DNA of 64,000 bases. It comes from Balneolaceae bacterium (GTDB taxonomy: Bacteria > Bacteroidota > Rhodothermia > Balneolales > Balneolaceae). The translations under genes were made by a program, and so were the position numbers. The notes beneath the pieces are model-generated. The model had not been told where the DNA came from, did not search any database, and saw only the letters and a list, made by a program, of their open reading frames with translations. This document shows positions 53,493 to 63,951 of the stretch, piece by piece. The stretch is from positions 62,001 through 126,000 of the forward strand of contig JAXHMK010000004.1 of NCBI GenBank assembly GCA_034521495.1, read 5' to 3'. Every line of letters begins with the position of its first letter. Positions within the stretch are counted from its first letter, which is position 1.

Positions 53493-54581
53493 ATGAACAG
53501 AAAATCATTTCTCAAGAAAGTTGGAACCGGAACAATTGGCCTCACCGCATTACAGACAATGCCTTTTCAAGTAGCAAATGCATTCCAGGGGCGAAAATGG
53601 AATTCACAAAACTACGCATGGATCTCCAATCACAATGGAACAGATGATGAACTCCGAACTCGCCTTGAACTCATGAAAAACGCCGGGCTGGATGGGATTC
53701 TTCCGTCGGGTCAGTATGAAAAGTGGATTCGTCTGGCTGAAGAGTTTGATCTCGATGTTCACGCTTGGTTCGTAACCCTTCAACGGGGCGGCGATGACTG
53801 GCTGATCGAAAATCACCCCGAGTGGTTTATGGTGAACCGGAATGGAGAATCATCCGTCGATAACCCTGCTTATGTAGATTATTACAAATGGCTCTGTCCA
53901 ACAAGGCCTGAAGCGCAGGAATACATCCTCAACAAAGTGGATGAGATCCTGAAGATCTCAGAAATCAAAAGTGTGCATCTGGATTATATCCGCTACCCCG
54001 ATGTGATTTTGCCGATCCAGTTGCAGCCTGGTTATGGAATTGTCCAGGATAAAGAGTATCCGCAGTACGATTACTGTTTCTGTGATACGTGCCGGAGCAA
54101 GTATGAGAGTTTGTATGGCAAAGACCCGATGGATCTCGAAAATCCAACCGAGCACGATACCTTCAGTCAGTTTCGATACAACCAGGTTACGCATCTGGTA
54201 AACAGAGTGGCCATGAAAGTCCACGATCATGGAGTGAAATTAACAGCCGCTGTTTTCCCCACACCTGATATCGCGAGATCCCTCGTTCGCCAAAACTGGC
54301 CTGACTGGAATCTCGATGCCGTCTTCCCGATGCAGTACAACCACTTTTATCACAAACCGGTGAGCTGGATTGGGCAAGCCGCCGCAGAGGCGAGAAGAGA
54401 ATTGCCAGCCACAACAGAAATGTACAGCGGACTTTATGTACCGGAAATGACTCCCATCGAAGTTTCCCAAGCCTATGAATATGCAATGGAAAATGGTGCG
54501 AATGGAATCTGCATCTTCTCAGATCACAGCATGACACAAGAGCATTGGGATTATCTGAGCCGGGTGTTACAAAAAGGCTAA
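53493..54581 (+). CDS. GHL10-like glycosidase-related protein (DUF187 family)
   Basis: The protein (362 residues) begins with a hydrophobic signal-like region (RKSFLKKVGTGTIGLTALQT; VANAF cleavage). The remaining sequence has the putative glycosyl-hydrolase-like 10 signature: DGILPSGQYEKWIRLAEEFD, LDVHAWFVTLQRGG, NHPEWFMVNRNG, SVHLDYIRYPD with a possible catalytic Asp, CFCDTCRSKYESLYG, and FPMQYNHFYHKPVSWI. These proteins have a TIM-barrel fold; substrates are mostly unknown. It follows the CBM9-like gene and repeat copy B. Export by the Sec or Tat route is suggested by the start but not certain (no twin Arg). Confidence 0.88.
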   Translation: MNRKSFLKKVGTGTIGLTALQTMPFQVANAFQGRKWNSQNYAWISNHNGTDDELRTRLELMKNAGLDGILPSGQYEKWIRLAEEFDLDVHAWFVTLQRGGDDWLIENHPEWFMVNRNGESSVDNPAYVDYYKWLCPTRPEAQEYILNKVDEILKISEIKSVHLDYIRYPDVILPIQLQPGYGIVQDKEYPQYDYCFCDTCRSKYESLYGKDPMDLENPTEHDTFSQFRYNQVTHLVNRVAMKVHDHGVKLTAAVFPTPDIARSLVRQNWPDWNLDAVFPMQYNHFYHKPVSWIGQAAAEARRELPATTEMYSGLYVPEMTPIEVSQAYEYAMENGANGICIFSDHSMTQEHWDYLSRVLQKG

Positions 54582-54583
54582 AT

Positions 54584-55008
54584 GTACAACGGGCAGCTTG
54601 CCCGTTACTGATCAATTCAGAACAATCGAAATATGAGGAATAGGATACCTGACTTCAGTTCAATATCTAAACTCATGGCCTTCAACTGAACAACTGTTCA
54701 CTGGGCCGGAGAAGCTCTCCGGCGTACAACGGGCAGCTTGCCCGTTACTGATCAATTCAAAACTACCGATACGTGTTGGTCAGGTTACCAGCCTACAGTT
54801 CAAGATCTAAACTCATGTTCTTCAGCAGAACAAAGATTAGAGCCGGAGAAGCTCTCCGGCGTACGACAGGGAGTCAGCCGTATCTTGTTGAAGTAATAAT
54901 ACAAAAACCTCCAAGGTTTCCTTTGAGAATTAGCAATCAATAAGCTTATCTCCTCTCTTTTCATTATAAAAACCTTGGAGGTTTCAGACCGGACAAGCTG
55001 TCCGGCGT
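54584..55008. repeat. REP-like hairpin cluster with 140-bp tandem duplication
   Basis: A block starting GTACAACGGGCAGCTTGCCC at 54584 recurs at 54724, about 140 bp later. Each copy has two perfect hairpins with 7-bp stems and 3-nt loops: ACGGGCA-GCT-TGCCCGT (54589-54605, 54729-54745) and GCCGGAGA-AGC-TCTCCGGC (54705-54723, 54842-54860). A fifth, CCGGACA-AGC-TGTCCGG, is at 54989-55005, flanked by CCTCCAAGG / CCTTGGAGG inverted pairs (54905-54915 and 54972-54982). No protein-coding gene is supported in 54582-55081. A RAYT transposase, the usual partner of REP elements, is not in the window. Confidence 0.85.
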
Positions 55009-55081
55009 ACTTTTTTTTCTTACTTTTGAATGGAATTAAACTGACACCATCCCCTTCAAATATGAAAATAATTAAGGCATT

Positions 55082-56302
<1,221 letters not shown>

Positions 56303-56361
56303 AGGTTAATAAATGGTACTTTATTATGTCTTCGAGTTTTCGGAATTCGCCAAATGTTAAA

Positions 56362-56835
56362 TTGACAGTTGACAATAGGCAATTGACAAATCCCCGAATG
56401 ATAAGCGAATAATTATGGCTTCTAACTTTAGAGATCTGACGGTTTATAAAAAGGCATACTCTTTAGCGATGGAAGTATTTGAGGTTACAAAATCATTCCC
56501 GAAAGAAGAAACATATGCATTGACCGATCAGGTCAGAAGATCATCTCGTTCTGTTTGTAGAGCTATAGGTGAAGGATATCGAAAAAGGCAGTATCCAAAG
56601 TATTTTGTAAACAAAATGAGCGATGCAGACATGGAAAATACTGAAACTCAAATATCACTCGATTTCGCTGAATCTTGCGGATACATTCAACCAGAATTGA
56701 ATCTGAAACTTCGAGAAAAATCAGAAGAGGTGGGAAGGTTGTTAAATCACATGATACAATACCCCGAAAAGTACAGAAGAAAATCGGGTTCGTGATGACA
56801 ACAATTTGTCAACTACCTATTGCCTACTGTCAACT
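56362..56835. mobile_element. Cassette carrying a four-helix-bundle gene with terminal inverted repeats
   Basis: Left repeat 56362-56391 (TTGACAGTTGACAATAGGCA...) and right repeat 56803-56835 (AATTTGTCAACTACCTATTG...) are imperfect complements of one another, both built from GTCAA and CTATTG/ACAATAGG blocks. They surround one gene. The whole looks like a stand-alone version of the intervening sequences that carry IVP genes in 23S rRNA, with a stem formed by the ends. Confidence 0.55.
56415..56795 (+). CDS. Four-helix-bundle (IVP/S23-type) protein
   Basis: The 126-residue protein matches the 23S rRNA intervening-sequence protein family: FRDLTVYKKAYSLAMEVFEV, TKSFPKEETYALTDQVRRSS, SVCRAIGEGYRKRQYPKYFV and NETQISLDFAESCGYI-like helices. 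The family forms pentamers of four-helix bundles and binds nucleic acids; function is not established. It is flanked by inverted repeats in the middle of the kbl-tdh pair. Confidence 0.92.
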   Translation: MASNFRDLTVYKKAYSLAMEVFEVTKSFPKEETYALTDQVRRSSRSVCRAIGEGYRKRQYPKYFVNKMSDADMENTETQISLDFAESCGYIQPELNLKLREKSEEVGRLLNHMIQYPEKYRRKSGS

Positions 56836-56886
56836 TCTAATGAACTGGGAAAAGACTCAAAACGATTTTAATTTTAAAAACACAAA

Positions 56887-57863
56887 ATGAGCAAGATATT
56901 AATCACCGGCGCCTGCGGACAACTCGGGAGTGAACTTACCTCCGAACTTCGGCGAATTCATGGAAATAATCAGGTAATTGCATCTGATATTTCTGAACCA
57001 AATGACCGGCTTGGCGAAGGTCCATTTGAGCACCTGGATGTGACAGATGAATCGAAGAATTAAAGAAATTGTCGACAAATATGATGTAAAGATCATCTAT
57101 CATCTCGCCGCTCTCCTCTCTGCCAGTGCAGAGAAAAATATCTATCTCGGGTGGAAGCTCAACGTTAACGGACTGCTGAATGTGCTTGGAAGTGGCCAGG
57201 GAAAAATCAGTCGATAAGATCTTCTGGCCAAGTTCCATTGCTGTTTTTGGGCCGGATGCCAAAAAGGAAGGCACACCTCAAAACAGCGCCTGCAATCCAA
57301 CAACCGTTTACGGAATCAGCAAGCTGGCCGGGGAGCAGTGGTGTGCGTATTATCACAGAAAATTTGGGGTGGATGTTCGGAGTCTTCGGTATCCCGGTTT
57401 GATTGGGTACAAAGCGATGCCCGGAGGCGGCACGACGGATTACGCTGTAGACATCTATCACAAAGCAATTAAAGGCGAGACTTTTGATTGCTTTCTCGAA
57501 AAAGACACCAAACTCCCGATGATGTACATGCAGGACGCCGTGAAAGCGACAATCACTCTGATGAATGCTCCGTCTGAGAAGATTTCGATTCGAACCAGTT
57601 ACAATGTTTCTGCCATCAGTTTTTCACCTGAGGAGATTGCCGAATCGATCAAGCAAAAAATTCCCGGATTCGAGATTCAATACAATCCCGATCACAGACA
57701 GGAGATCGCAGCCACCTGGCCGGACAGTATCGACGACTCCAAAGCGCGCGAGGACTGGAATTGGAAACCCGGTTATAATCTCGAAAAAATGACGGATGAT
57801 ATTATTAAAACATCTGCCAGAATTTTGGGATCTGGAAGTGCCGGATACGGTTCGGTAAGTTAA
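56887..57863 (+). pseudogene. NAD-dependent L-threonine dehydrogenase (epimerase type), two frameshifts
   Basis: The protein opens with the NAD motif ILITGACGQLGSEL (56887 start), then shifts near 57058 and again near 57188, each by one extra base. Reading through gives RIKEIVDKYDVKIIYHLAAL, LNVNGLLNVLEVAREKSVDK, IFWPSSIAVFGPDA, the Tyr-x-x-x-Lys YGISKLAGE and FRSLRYPGLIG-like loop as in TDH/UDP-glucose-epimerase relatives. About 325 residues would be expected, the normal length. Threonine is oxidised to 2-amino-3-ketobutyrate, which kbl then cleaves. The activity would be lost if the frameshifts are real. Confidence 0.88.
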
Positions 57864-57874
57864 GAGAAAGAAAT

Positions 57875-57948
57875 CCCTCCTCGAGGAGGGTGGCTGAAAT
57901 TTGTGCCTTTGAAATTTCAGACGGGAGGTGTTTTCAGGAATCAATGAA
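57875..57948. repeat. Palindromic repeat (CCCTCCTCGAGGAGGG type)
   Basis: A perfect 16-bp palindrome at 57875-57890 is followed by GGCTGAAATTTGTGCCTTTGAAATTTCAG, itself an inverted repeat, and a CAACACCCCTC end near 57950. The architecture is reminiscent of the larger repeats at 22252 and 53319, though the sequence differs. Confidence 0.55.
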
Positions 57949-57997
57949 AGCAACACCCCTCAGATCCATTAGATGAATTATTCACGCCCAATCGATT

Positions 57998-59563
57998 ATG
58001 ACATTTGATAAAAAAATTCTGACTTCCCTCTTTCTAATATTCACCTTTCTGATCTCTTGTTCTGAAACCACCCCATCTCAAATCGAATATGATCTCCTAA
58101 TCACAAACGCTCAAATCGTAGATGGCACCGGAACCGAGGCTTATTCAGGACATCTCTTAGTCGATGGCGGAATCATCCAAAAAGTGGGTGAGTTTTCTGC
58201 GGATACGATTCAGGCTGCTCAAACTATCGATGCAGAGGGACGAGTCGTTTCTCCAGGATTTATCGATACGCATTCTCATGGCAATCCGCTTGAAACACCG
58301 CGATTTGATAACTTTCTCTCGATGGGTGTAACCACAATCAGCTTGGGACAGGATGGAGGCAGCCCGTCCACAACCGACCTTTCCGGCTGGATGGATCGGA
58401 TTGATTCTGTCGGCACCGGTCCGAATATTCTCCACTTCATGGGCCATGGAACTTTACGGCAATTGACCAACACCCCGCAACAGCCGATGCTCTCCGATTC
58501 TAATCTCGAATCGATGGTGGACCTGATGAACGATGCGATGGATAATGGGTCTTTTGGGTTGACTACAGGACTGGAATATGAATCCGGTCGCTATGCCACA
58601 CTCCCGGAGTTGGTCGCGTTGGCGGAACCCGTTGCAAATCACAATGGATTGGTGATGAGTCATGTTCGCAGCGAAGACGATAGCGAGATTGAAGATTCCA
58701 TTCGAGAGCTGATTGAACAGGGGAAAAAATCCGGCGCGAAGGTCCACGTCTCACACATCAAAATTGTGTATGCCAATGATCCAAAACGGGCGGAAGGTGT
58801 GTTGGCGTTGATGGATGAGGCGAGAAAAAGCGGTGTTCAGATTACTGCTGATGTCTATCCATACACAGCAAGTTTTACAGGAATTGGAATTGTGTTTCCG
58901 AACTGGGTTACACCTGGAAATTTTGATGAGATCAAAGAGACTCGCCGTGCAGAACTTGAAGAATATCTTCGCAATAGAATTGAAAAACGAAACGGCCCCG
59001 AAGCCACGCTTTTCGGAACGGCACCCTGGGCCGGAATGACTCTGGCTGAGATAGCCGACTCCCTCAACAAACCGTTCGAAGATGTGCTGATTGATGATAT
59101 TGGCCCAACCGGAGCCAGCGCTGCCTATTTTGTGATGAATGAAGAGGTGATGAAACGATTCTTGCAAGATCCCCACGTGATGGTTAGCTCCGACGGCAGC
59201 CCAACGATGCGCCACCCGCGAGGCTACGGAAGTTTCGCCAAAATTATTGACAATTATGTGATGGAAGAGAATCTTCTGACGCTCGAAGAAGCCATCCATA
59301 AAATGACCGGACTTCCCGCAGAAACACTCGGCTTATCCGACTCCTCCCAGGTTGAAATTCCGCGCGGACTGATCCGCGAAGGCTTCGCTGCTGACCTTCT
59401 GATTTATGATCCCGCCAATGTTCAAGATCTGGCTGACTTCGAAAACCCCCACCAGTACGCCCAGGGGTTTGATTGGGTTTTTGTAAATGGGGAAGCGGTT
59501 ATTGAGGAGGGGGAGAGGAATGAGATAAGGCCGGGTGGGGTAATTAGAAAATCGGTTCAATAA
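57998..59563 (+). CDS. N-acyl-D-amino-acid deacylase-like amidohydrolase lipoprotein
   Basis: The 521-residue protein has a lipoprotein signal peptide (SLFLIFTFLISC, Cys near 21). The amidohydrolase barrel shows DTHSHGNPLE (metal-binding His pair), GHGTLR, TTGLEYESGRYATLPELV, VHVSHIKIVY and PHVMVSSDGSPTMRHPRGYG with the catalytic Asp. It resembles D-aminoacylases and D-glutamate deacylases; which substrate is used is not determinable. It would act in the periplasm. It is 134 bp after the dehydrogenase gene. Confidence 0.93.
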   Translation: MTFDKKILTSLFLIFTFLISCSETTPSQIEYDLLITNAQIVDGTGTEAYSGHLLVDGGIIQKVGEFSADTIQAAQTIDAEGRVVSPGFIDTHSHGNPLETPRFDNFLSMGVTTISLGQDGGSPSTTDLSGWMDRIDSVGTGPNILHFMGHGTLRQLTNTPQQPMLSDSNLESMVDLMNDAMDNGSFGLTTGLEYESGRYATLPELVALAEPVANHNGLVMSHVRSEDDSEIEDSIRELIEQGKKSGAKVHVSHIKIVYANDPKRAEGVLALMDEARKSGVQITADVYPYTASFTGIGIVFPNWVTPGNFDEIKETRRAELEEYLRNRIEKRNGPEATLFGTAPWAGMTLAEIADSLNKPFEDVLIDDIGPTGASAAYFVMNEEVMKRFLQDPHVMVSSDGSPTMRHPRGYGSFAKIIDNYVMEENLLTLEEAIHKMTGLPAETLGLSDSSQVEIPRGLIREGFAADLLIYDPANVQDLADFENPHQYAQGFDWVFVNGEAVIEEGERNEIRPGGVIRKSVQ

Positions 59564-60031
59564 TCTCAACTGCCGAATCCACTTCGGCTGTCGAATTTTC
59601 CGTCTGCCATTCATCGGATGATTGAACCCGTCAGACCGCTTCAAGCGGTCAGACGGGTAGCCAAATTCGAGCTATACATTTATACGATGAGTCGGTTTAG
59701 ACCCTATAAATTCGCCAACCGAAAAAAGCGGCAGGTGAAAGGAGAGTATCGACTGCCAAATCCATCTTGGCTGCCGAATCTTTAAGGCTGTTTTTCGTGG
59801 AATTCGATAAAAAAAATCACATGGCCCTCTACGGTGCAATCGGCAGACGATGATACTTCTATAATTTTGAAAGATATTTTCAAATCCTCTCTTTGGCTAC
59901 TTCCATTAAATACGCCTTTCACATAAAATCAGAAATCATTTATAAACAATAAATTACACCATAATATCCATTGAATTTTTTCTGTCATTTATTAATCTTT
60001 TAAAAAGTTTTAAATAAACTCATAAAAAAGT
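59564..60031. other. 468-bp intergenic region with a hairpin
   Basis: A hairpin at 59626-59658 has arms ACCCGTC-A-GACCGC and GCGGTC-A-GACGGGT around TTCAA. Repeats of the type TGCCGAATCCACTTCGGCTG (59572 and 59752) also occur. The T-run expected of a terminator is missing, so it could be a REP-like element. No gene is visible. Confidence 0.5.
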
Positions 60032-61052
60032 TTGCAGACAATGATTCATCAAAAGCTTAAAAAGGGCAAAGTTATAAATTTTATCTTCTTATTACTTATT
60101 TCCGCTTTGGTGAGCGGATGTGGCACTTCTGATTCAACCGAAGTTTACCAGTTAACGGCTAATTCAACTCCGGCAGAGGGCGGAACCGTCAATCCATCTT
60201 CCGCGGAATACGATGAAGGAACCACCGTTCAAATTGAAGCGGAACCTTCCGAAGAATTTCTGTTCGTACAATGGGAAGGAGATATAACAGGAACAGACAA
60301 CCCACATTCTTTTGAAATTACCGACGATGTTGATGTCACAGCGATTTTTGAAAGAAAGCAGTATACACTAACATTAGAAACAGTAGGTGATGGCAACGTT
60401 CAGGAAGAGATCGTTCAGGCACCCAAACAGACGGATTATGAACATGGAACGGTAGTAGAGCTCACCGCTATACCAGAACAAAGCCGGGTTTTTACCGGTT
60501 GGCAAGGTGATCTCGAGGGCCAGCAAAATCCGGAAACTATTGTTGTTGAGAGTCCAAAATCGGTAACGGCTGTGTTTGACTGGGGATCTCCGGATAATGA
60601 AGATTGCCTGACTTATGATGCCAGAGAATATCGAGATAGAAGAATTTGGAGATAACTGGCGTCTTGTGGAAGGAAATAGCGCAATTCTGTTGTTTGAAGA
60701 GTTTGAAAATGCCAAGAAGGCTCAGGAAATTATACAGTATTATGAGTTTAGCAATCATTGCTTTGTTGATCGCCCAAACGCACCAATGGAGTATTGGCTT
60801 GTTGACGGCGCACCTGCTGAAGTAGATGAAGATGTTCCGTTTTCTGAGGACTGTTTAGAAGTAAATCCTGAGAATGTTGAAATTGAACAGTCTGGAAGTG
60901 ACTGGCATGTTGTGGATGGCAACTCACTAATTTTTACGTATGAAGATCGTGCCGAGGCGGCCAAAGCCCGGGATACTATTCAATTCTATGGATTTACCCA
61001 AATTTGCTTTGTTGGACGTCCTGATCCCGGAATGCAGTACTGGCTTCGATAA
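60032..61052 (+). pseudogene. Lipoprotein with two Bacterial-repeat domains and two novel 65-residue repeats, frameshifted
   Basis: A signal peptide ending LVSGCG (Cys30) is followed by two repeats of the type found in InlB-like/Bacterial repeat (Flg_new) domains: NSTPAEGGTVNPSSAEYDEG with EEFLFVQWEGDITG, and LETVGDGNVQEEIVQAPKQT with TGWQGDLEGQQNPE. One extra G near 60623 shifts the frame; the second frame from there contains two copies of a 65-residue unit, DCL...PENIEIEEFGDNWRLVEGN...CFVDRPNAPMEYWL and DCLEVNPENVEIEQSGSDWH...CFVGRPDPGMQYWL. It would be a surface lipoprotein of about 340 residues. Role unknown. Confidence 0.8.
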
Positions 61053-61093
61053 ATATTTGCTGTTTAAAAAACGATAGGTCGTTTGATAAGGAG

Positions 61094-61134
61094 ATCGGCT
61101 GCTGAATTCTTTTCAGCTGCCGATTTTTGTTTTA
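61094..61134 (+). terminator. Rho-independent terminator
   Basis: ATCGGC-TGCTGAA pairs with TTCAGC-T-GCCGAT, followed by TTTTTGTTTT. It lies 42 bp after the repeat lipoprotein and faces the convergent CBM9-like gene. Confidence 0.88.
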
Positions 61135-61183
61135 GGGTACCTATGATTCGCCAGCTCAAAAAAGCAATGAGCAGGCGAGGTAC

Positions 61184-61918
61184 TCACTCAAACATCAACA
61201 CCCCAAAGTTTTGATAGTCGTGGAAGTTCCCTTCGAACGGACTCCATGACCAATAGGCTCCCTCATCATCGTAATCAACCCGGTAGAAATTCGCGCGCCA
61301 GGTAGTGCCGGGTTTAGGGTCAATATTTTTTAAAGGATGAAGCAGCTTGTACGGAATAAACATCTCCGCTGTCCATGAGTCTATGGAGGCTCCATTTTCC
61401 TTTTCACCGTTTGTGACGGTTGTTTTGTGGCGCACTTTTCGGTCCTCCCGGTAGGTGTCATCAAACGGAATCCAACTCAAAAGCTCTCCATCTATGTTTG
61501 ATACAATGAGCGGCAGTTCGTAATCCAGCGGGGTGATCTCATATTCAAAATAGTCCGGCTCCGACTGATTCGTCCACAGGAAAACCTCCACCACATCACC
61601 CAGCCAAAGATTTTTAAAATTTTCCGTAAAAGGCGTGGTTACCAGGCTATCTTCGTTTTGAAACAACACGTACAACCCGGTTTCTGAATAAAGTAGCTTC
61701 ATTTTGGTTGCCCTCTCAGGCGTATTATCCATCAGATTTCTCTGGGTAATGTCAATCCATTCCGTTTGATTCCATTCTTCGGCTGAACCATCACCTGTCA
61801 ATTCAAAATCACCTGTTTTCTTTACTGTATGATTGGGTCTTTCAATCGGTTGAATTTGTCCATATACCAGCGTTGAGACAGAAAAAATCAGAAGAAAAAG
61901 TATGAAGATATGTTTCAT
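61184..61918 (-). CDS. Carbohydrate-binding family 9-like exported protein
   Basis: Start ATG 61918 gives a signal peptide (MKHIFILFLLIFSVSTLVYG, cleavage before Q); the longer frame from 62038 lacks one. The 244-residue protein has the CBM9/DOMON-like sandwich: TKMKLLYSETGLYVLFQNED, VVEVFLWTNQSEPDYFEYEI and WRANFYRVDYDDEGAYWSWS. It is shorter than the related protein at 52340. Its neighbour is the outer-membrane barrel gene 135 bp upstream on the same strand. Confidence 0.9.
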   Translation of the reverse strand: MKHIFILFLLIFSVSTLVYGQIQPIERPNHTVKKTGDFELTGDGSAEEWNQTEWIDITQRNLMDNTPERATKMKLLYSETGLYVLFQNEDSLVTTPFTENFKNLWLGDVVEVFLWTNQSEPDYFEYEITPLDYELPLIVSNIDGELLSWIPFDDTYREDRKVRHKTTVTNGEKENGASIDSWTAEMFIPYKLLHPLKNIDPKPGTTWRANFYRVDYDDEGAYWSWSPFEGNFHDYQNFGVLMFE

Positions 61919-62053
61919 TTGTGTGGCTGACTTGTTTGATTCGGTTTCAATCAAAATAAATTGTTTTACCCATTTTAAAAGAATTGATTTTGACGAGGGA
62001 TTTAAAGAGTCACAAATTTGGCAGATGCAAAAAGACAATCGGCAGACGAAGTT

Positions 62054-63271
62054 TTAATAACTCCATTTCAGACGGAAATAAAGCACATTTGGTGTGTCTA
62101 TGAATTCAGTTAGAAATGAGCCTTTCAACAGTTGAGCCAGAGCTAAAAAATCGATGTTATTGGTAAGTGAGTGAGAAATCTGGGGAATCAATATCACAAA
62201 TTCTTCATCGAAACTTCCTAATACTCCGCCGGAGATATTTGTTAGAGGTGTTACGGGGTAGGAAGCGCTCAAATAGAATCCGGTTTTAGTAACAAACAAA
62301 TTGTCAGCGCTGGGAGGTTGGAGAAGTTCAAAAACCGGGCTTCCTCGTCCCCTATTCCCTCCGTTGTACAGAACCTCTCCTTGTGCATACAGTGAATTCG
62401 AAAACATGTAATCTAAACCAGTTGTGGCGGTAATATTTCCTTTCGATTTCAAAAAGTTCTCCTCCGGTTGAAAGTAGGAGATCTCGCCTTTAAAACCGGC
62501 ATCTTTAATATAACCGGCCCAACCAATACCAAGGGTAATCTTATCAAAATAATGCCCGCCTATAAATTGCAGATCGTATTGATTCCAGTTGGTTCGGTAC
62601 ATCCCGGCGATTACCATCTCCTCGAACGTCTCGCCAAGCTTAACAGCCATTTCAATACTGGAAGCAAAATCGAGGTTGTATATGGCGGAAACGGCATCCA
62701 CGCCGGGACGCTCTTCGTAATCGAAATCAAGAAATGCGTAATTGTTGAACAGGTCGTTGGGATTCCACACGTAGGTTTTTCCCCAGTTAATTCGCTGCCG
62801 ACCGGCATAGATCTCCAGCGGTCCATTAAAATAGCTAAGATGCAGTCGGTCGATTTGGGAGTGTAACAGCAGCTTATCCGAATCTTCCCACACCCACCAC
62901 AGATCTACAAGGTCAGGATCATTCTCATAGAACGCGTTCCCAGTCCCGGTGTATGTCTTACGCTATATCCGCTCAATAATCTTGTTCGAATATCTGCATT
63001 CAGTTCAAAATTATGCGTAAAACTCCACTCCGTTTCCAGCCGGTGATGCAAAATATTATCGTACCGAAAAGTTGATAAACCATTATCAATGGATACCTGT
63101 CCAAGTTCTTTCAGATATCCGCTGATATCAAGAATGTCAGAGAATTGGGCTTTTGATGAAAAAGGCAGGCACAAGAATTAATAAGAGGAAAGCGCAACTC
63201 TTGAAGGTCCGTTGGACTCTTCCAGCTTGCTTTGGTTTGATGATATTCTCTCTTTTTTGAGTACTTTTCAT
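62054..63271 (-). pseudogene. Outer-membrane beta-barrel protein, two frameshifts
   Basis: From ATG 63271-63269 the frame begins MKSTQKRENIIKPKQAGRVQ with a signal peptide (SCAFLLLILVPAF, cleavage before QFSDIL). One extra T near 63155 and one missing G near 62950 break the reading frame, with the total length (1218 nt) back in phase. Aromatic-rich beta strands alternate through the middle (GPLEIYAGRQRINWGK, FLDFDYEERPGVDAV) and the C-terminus FRLKWSY ends in an aromatic, as in outer-membrane barrels. It overlaps the ABC ATPase gene by 4 bp (ATGA), so it is cotranscribed with it. Confidence 0.82.
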
Positions 63272-63951
63272 CTCTTTTCATCTGTATCAATTTTACCGTC
63301 CACGAGGGTTACCACTCTCCTCGCACGGTCAATAACCCGCTGATCGTGGGTGGAGAATACGAAGGTCATCTCTTCGCGTTCATTCAGTTCCAGCATCATG
63401 TCCAACAATTCTGCGGTGGAAACGGAATCGAGATTGGCAGTCGGTTCATCGGCCAAAACAAATGCGGGTTTGGATGCCAGCGCTCTCGCCACGGCCACAC
63501 GCTGCTGCTGTCCTCCGGAAAGTTCTGAAGGTCGTTTGTTAATTTTATCTTCCAGGCCAACCTCTTTTAACAACTCCATACTTTTTTTGCGACACTCTTT
63601 TGCCGGGCGACCCTGCATCTGCATGATGAAGGATACATTTTCGATCGCTGTCAAAACCGGAATTAAATTATACGCCTGGAACACAAACCCGATGTGATGC
63701 AGCCGAAAATTGATCAGCTTACGGTCTGAAAGAGTGCTCAAATCGGTATCCTGAATCTGTGCTCTTCCTTCGGTCGGTTCATCCAATCCACCAATAATAT
63801 TGAGCAGAGTTGTTTTTCCTGATCCGGAAGGCCCCACGATAGACGTAAACTCCCCTTTCTCAATCGTGAGATCCACTCCTCTGAGGGCATGAACCGGCAC
63901 CTGATCCGGGTTGTACACTTTGGTTAATCCGGTTGTTGTTATGACTGACAT
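63268..63951 (-). CDS. MacB/LolD-type ABC transporter ATP-binding protein
   Basis: The 227-residue ATPase has Walker A GPSGSGKTTL, the Q-loop region, signature LSGGQQQRVAVARAL and Walker B ALASKPAFVLADEPTANLDS, with the H-loop TFVFSTHDQR. The closest group by motif is the MacB/LolD/FtsE type that drives membrane permeases of the FtsX family rather than import. The permease gene would be just outside the window. The downstream barrel gene points to envelope export or lipoprotein handling. Confidence 0.94.
   Translation of the reverse strand: MSVITTTGLTKVYNPDQVPVHALRGVDLTIEKGEFTSIVGPSGSGKTTLLNIIGGLDEPTEGRAQIQDTDLSTLSDRKLINFRLHHIGFVFQAYNLIPVLTAIENVSFIMQMQGRPAKECRKKSMELLKEVGLEDKINKRPSELSGGQQQRVAVARALASKPAFVLADEPTANLDSVSTAELLDMMLELNEREEMTFVFSTHDQRVIDRARRVVTLVDGKIDTDEKR

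Noticed and set aside
54584-55008. Possible CRISPR array or integron attC sites in the hairpin cluster
   Set aside because: Spacing is irregular, spacers are not unique, the hairpins are perfect palindromes without extrahelical bases, and no cas or integrase gene is nearby.
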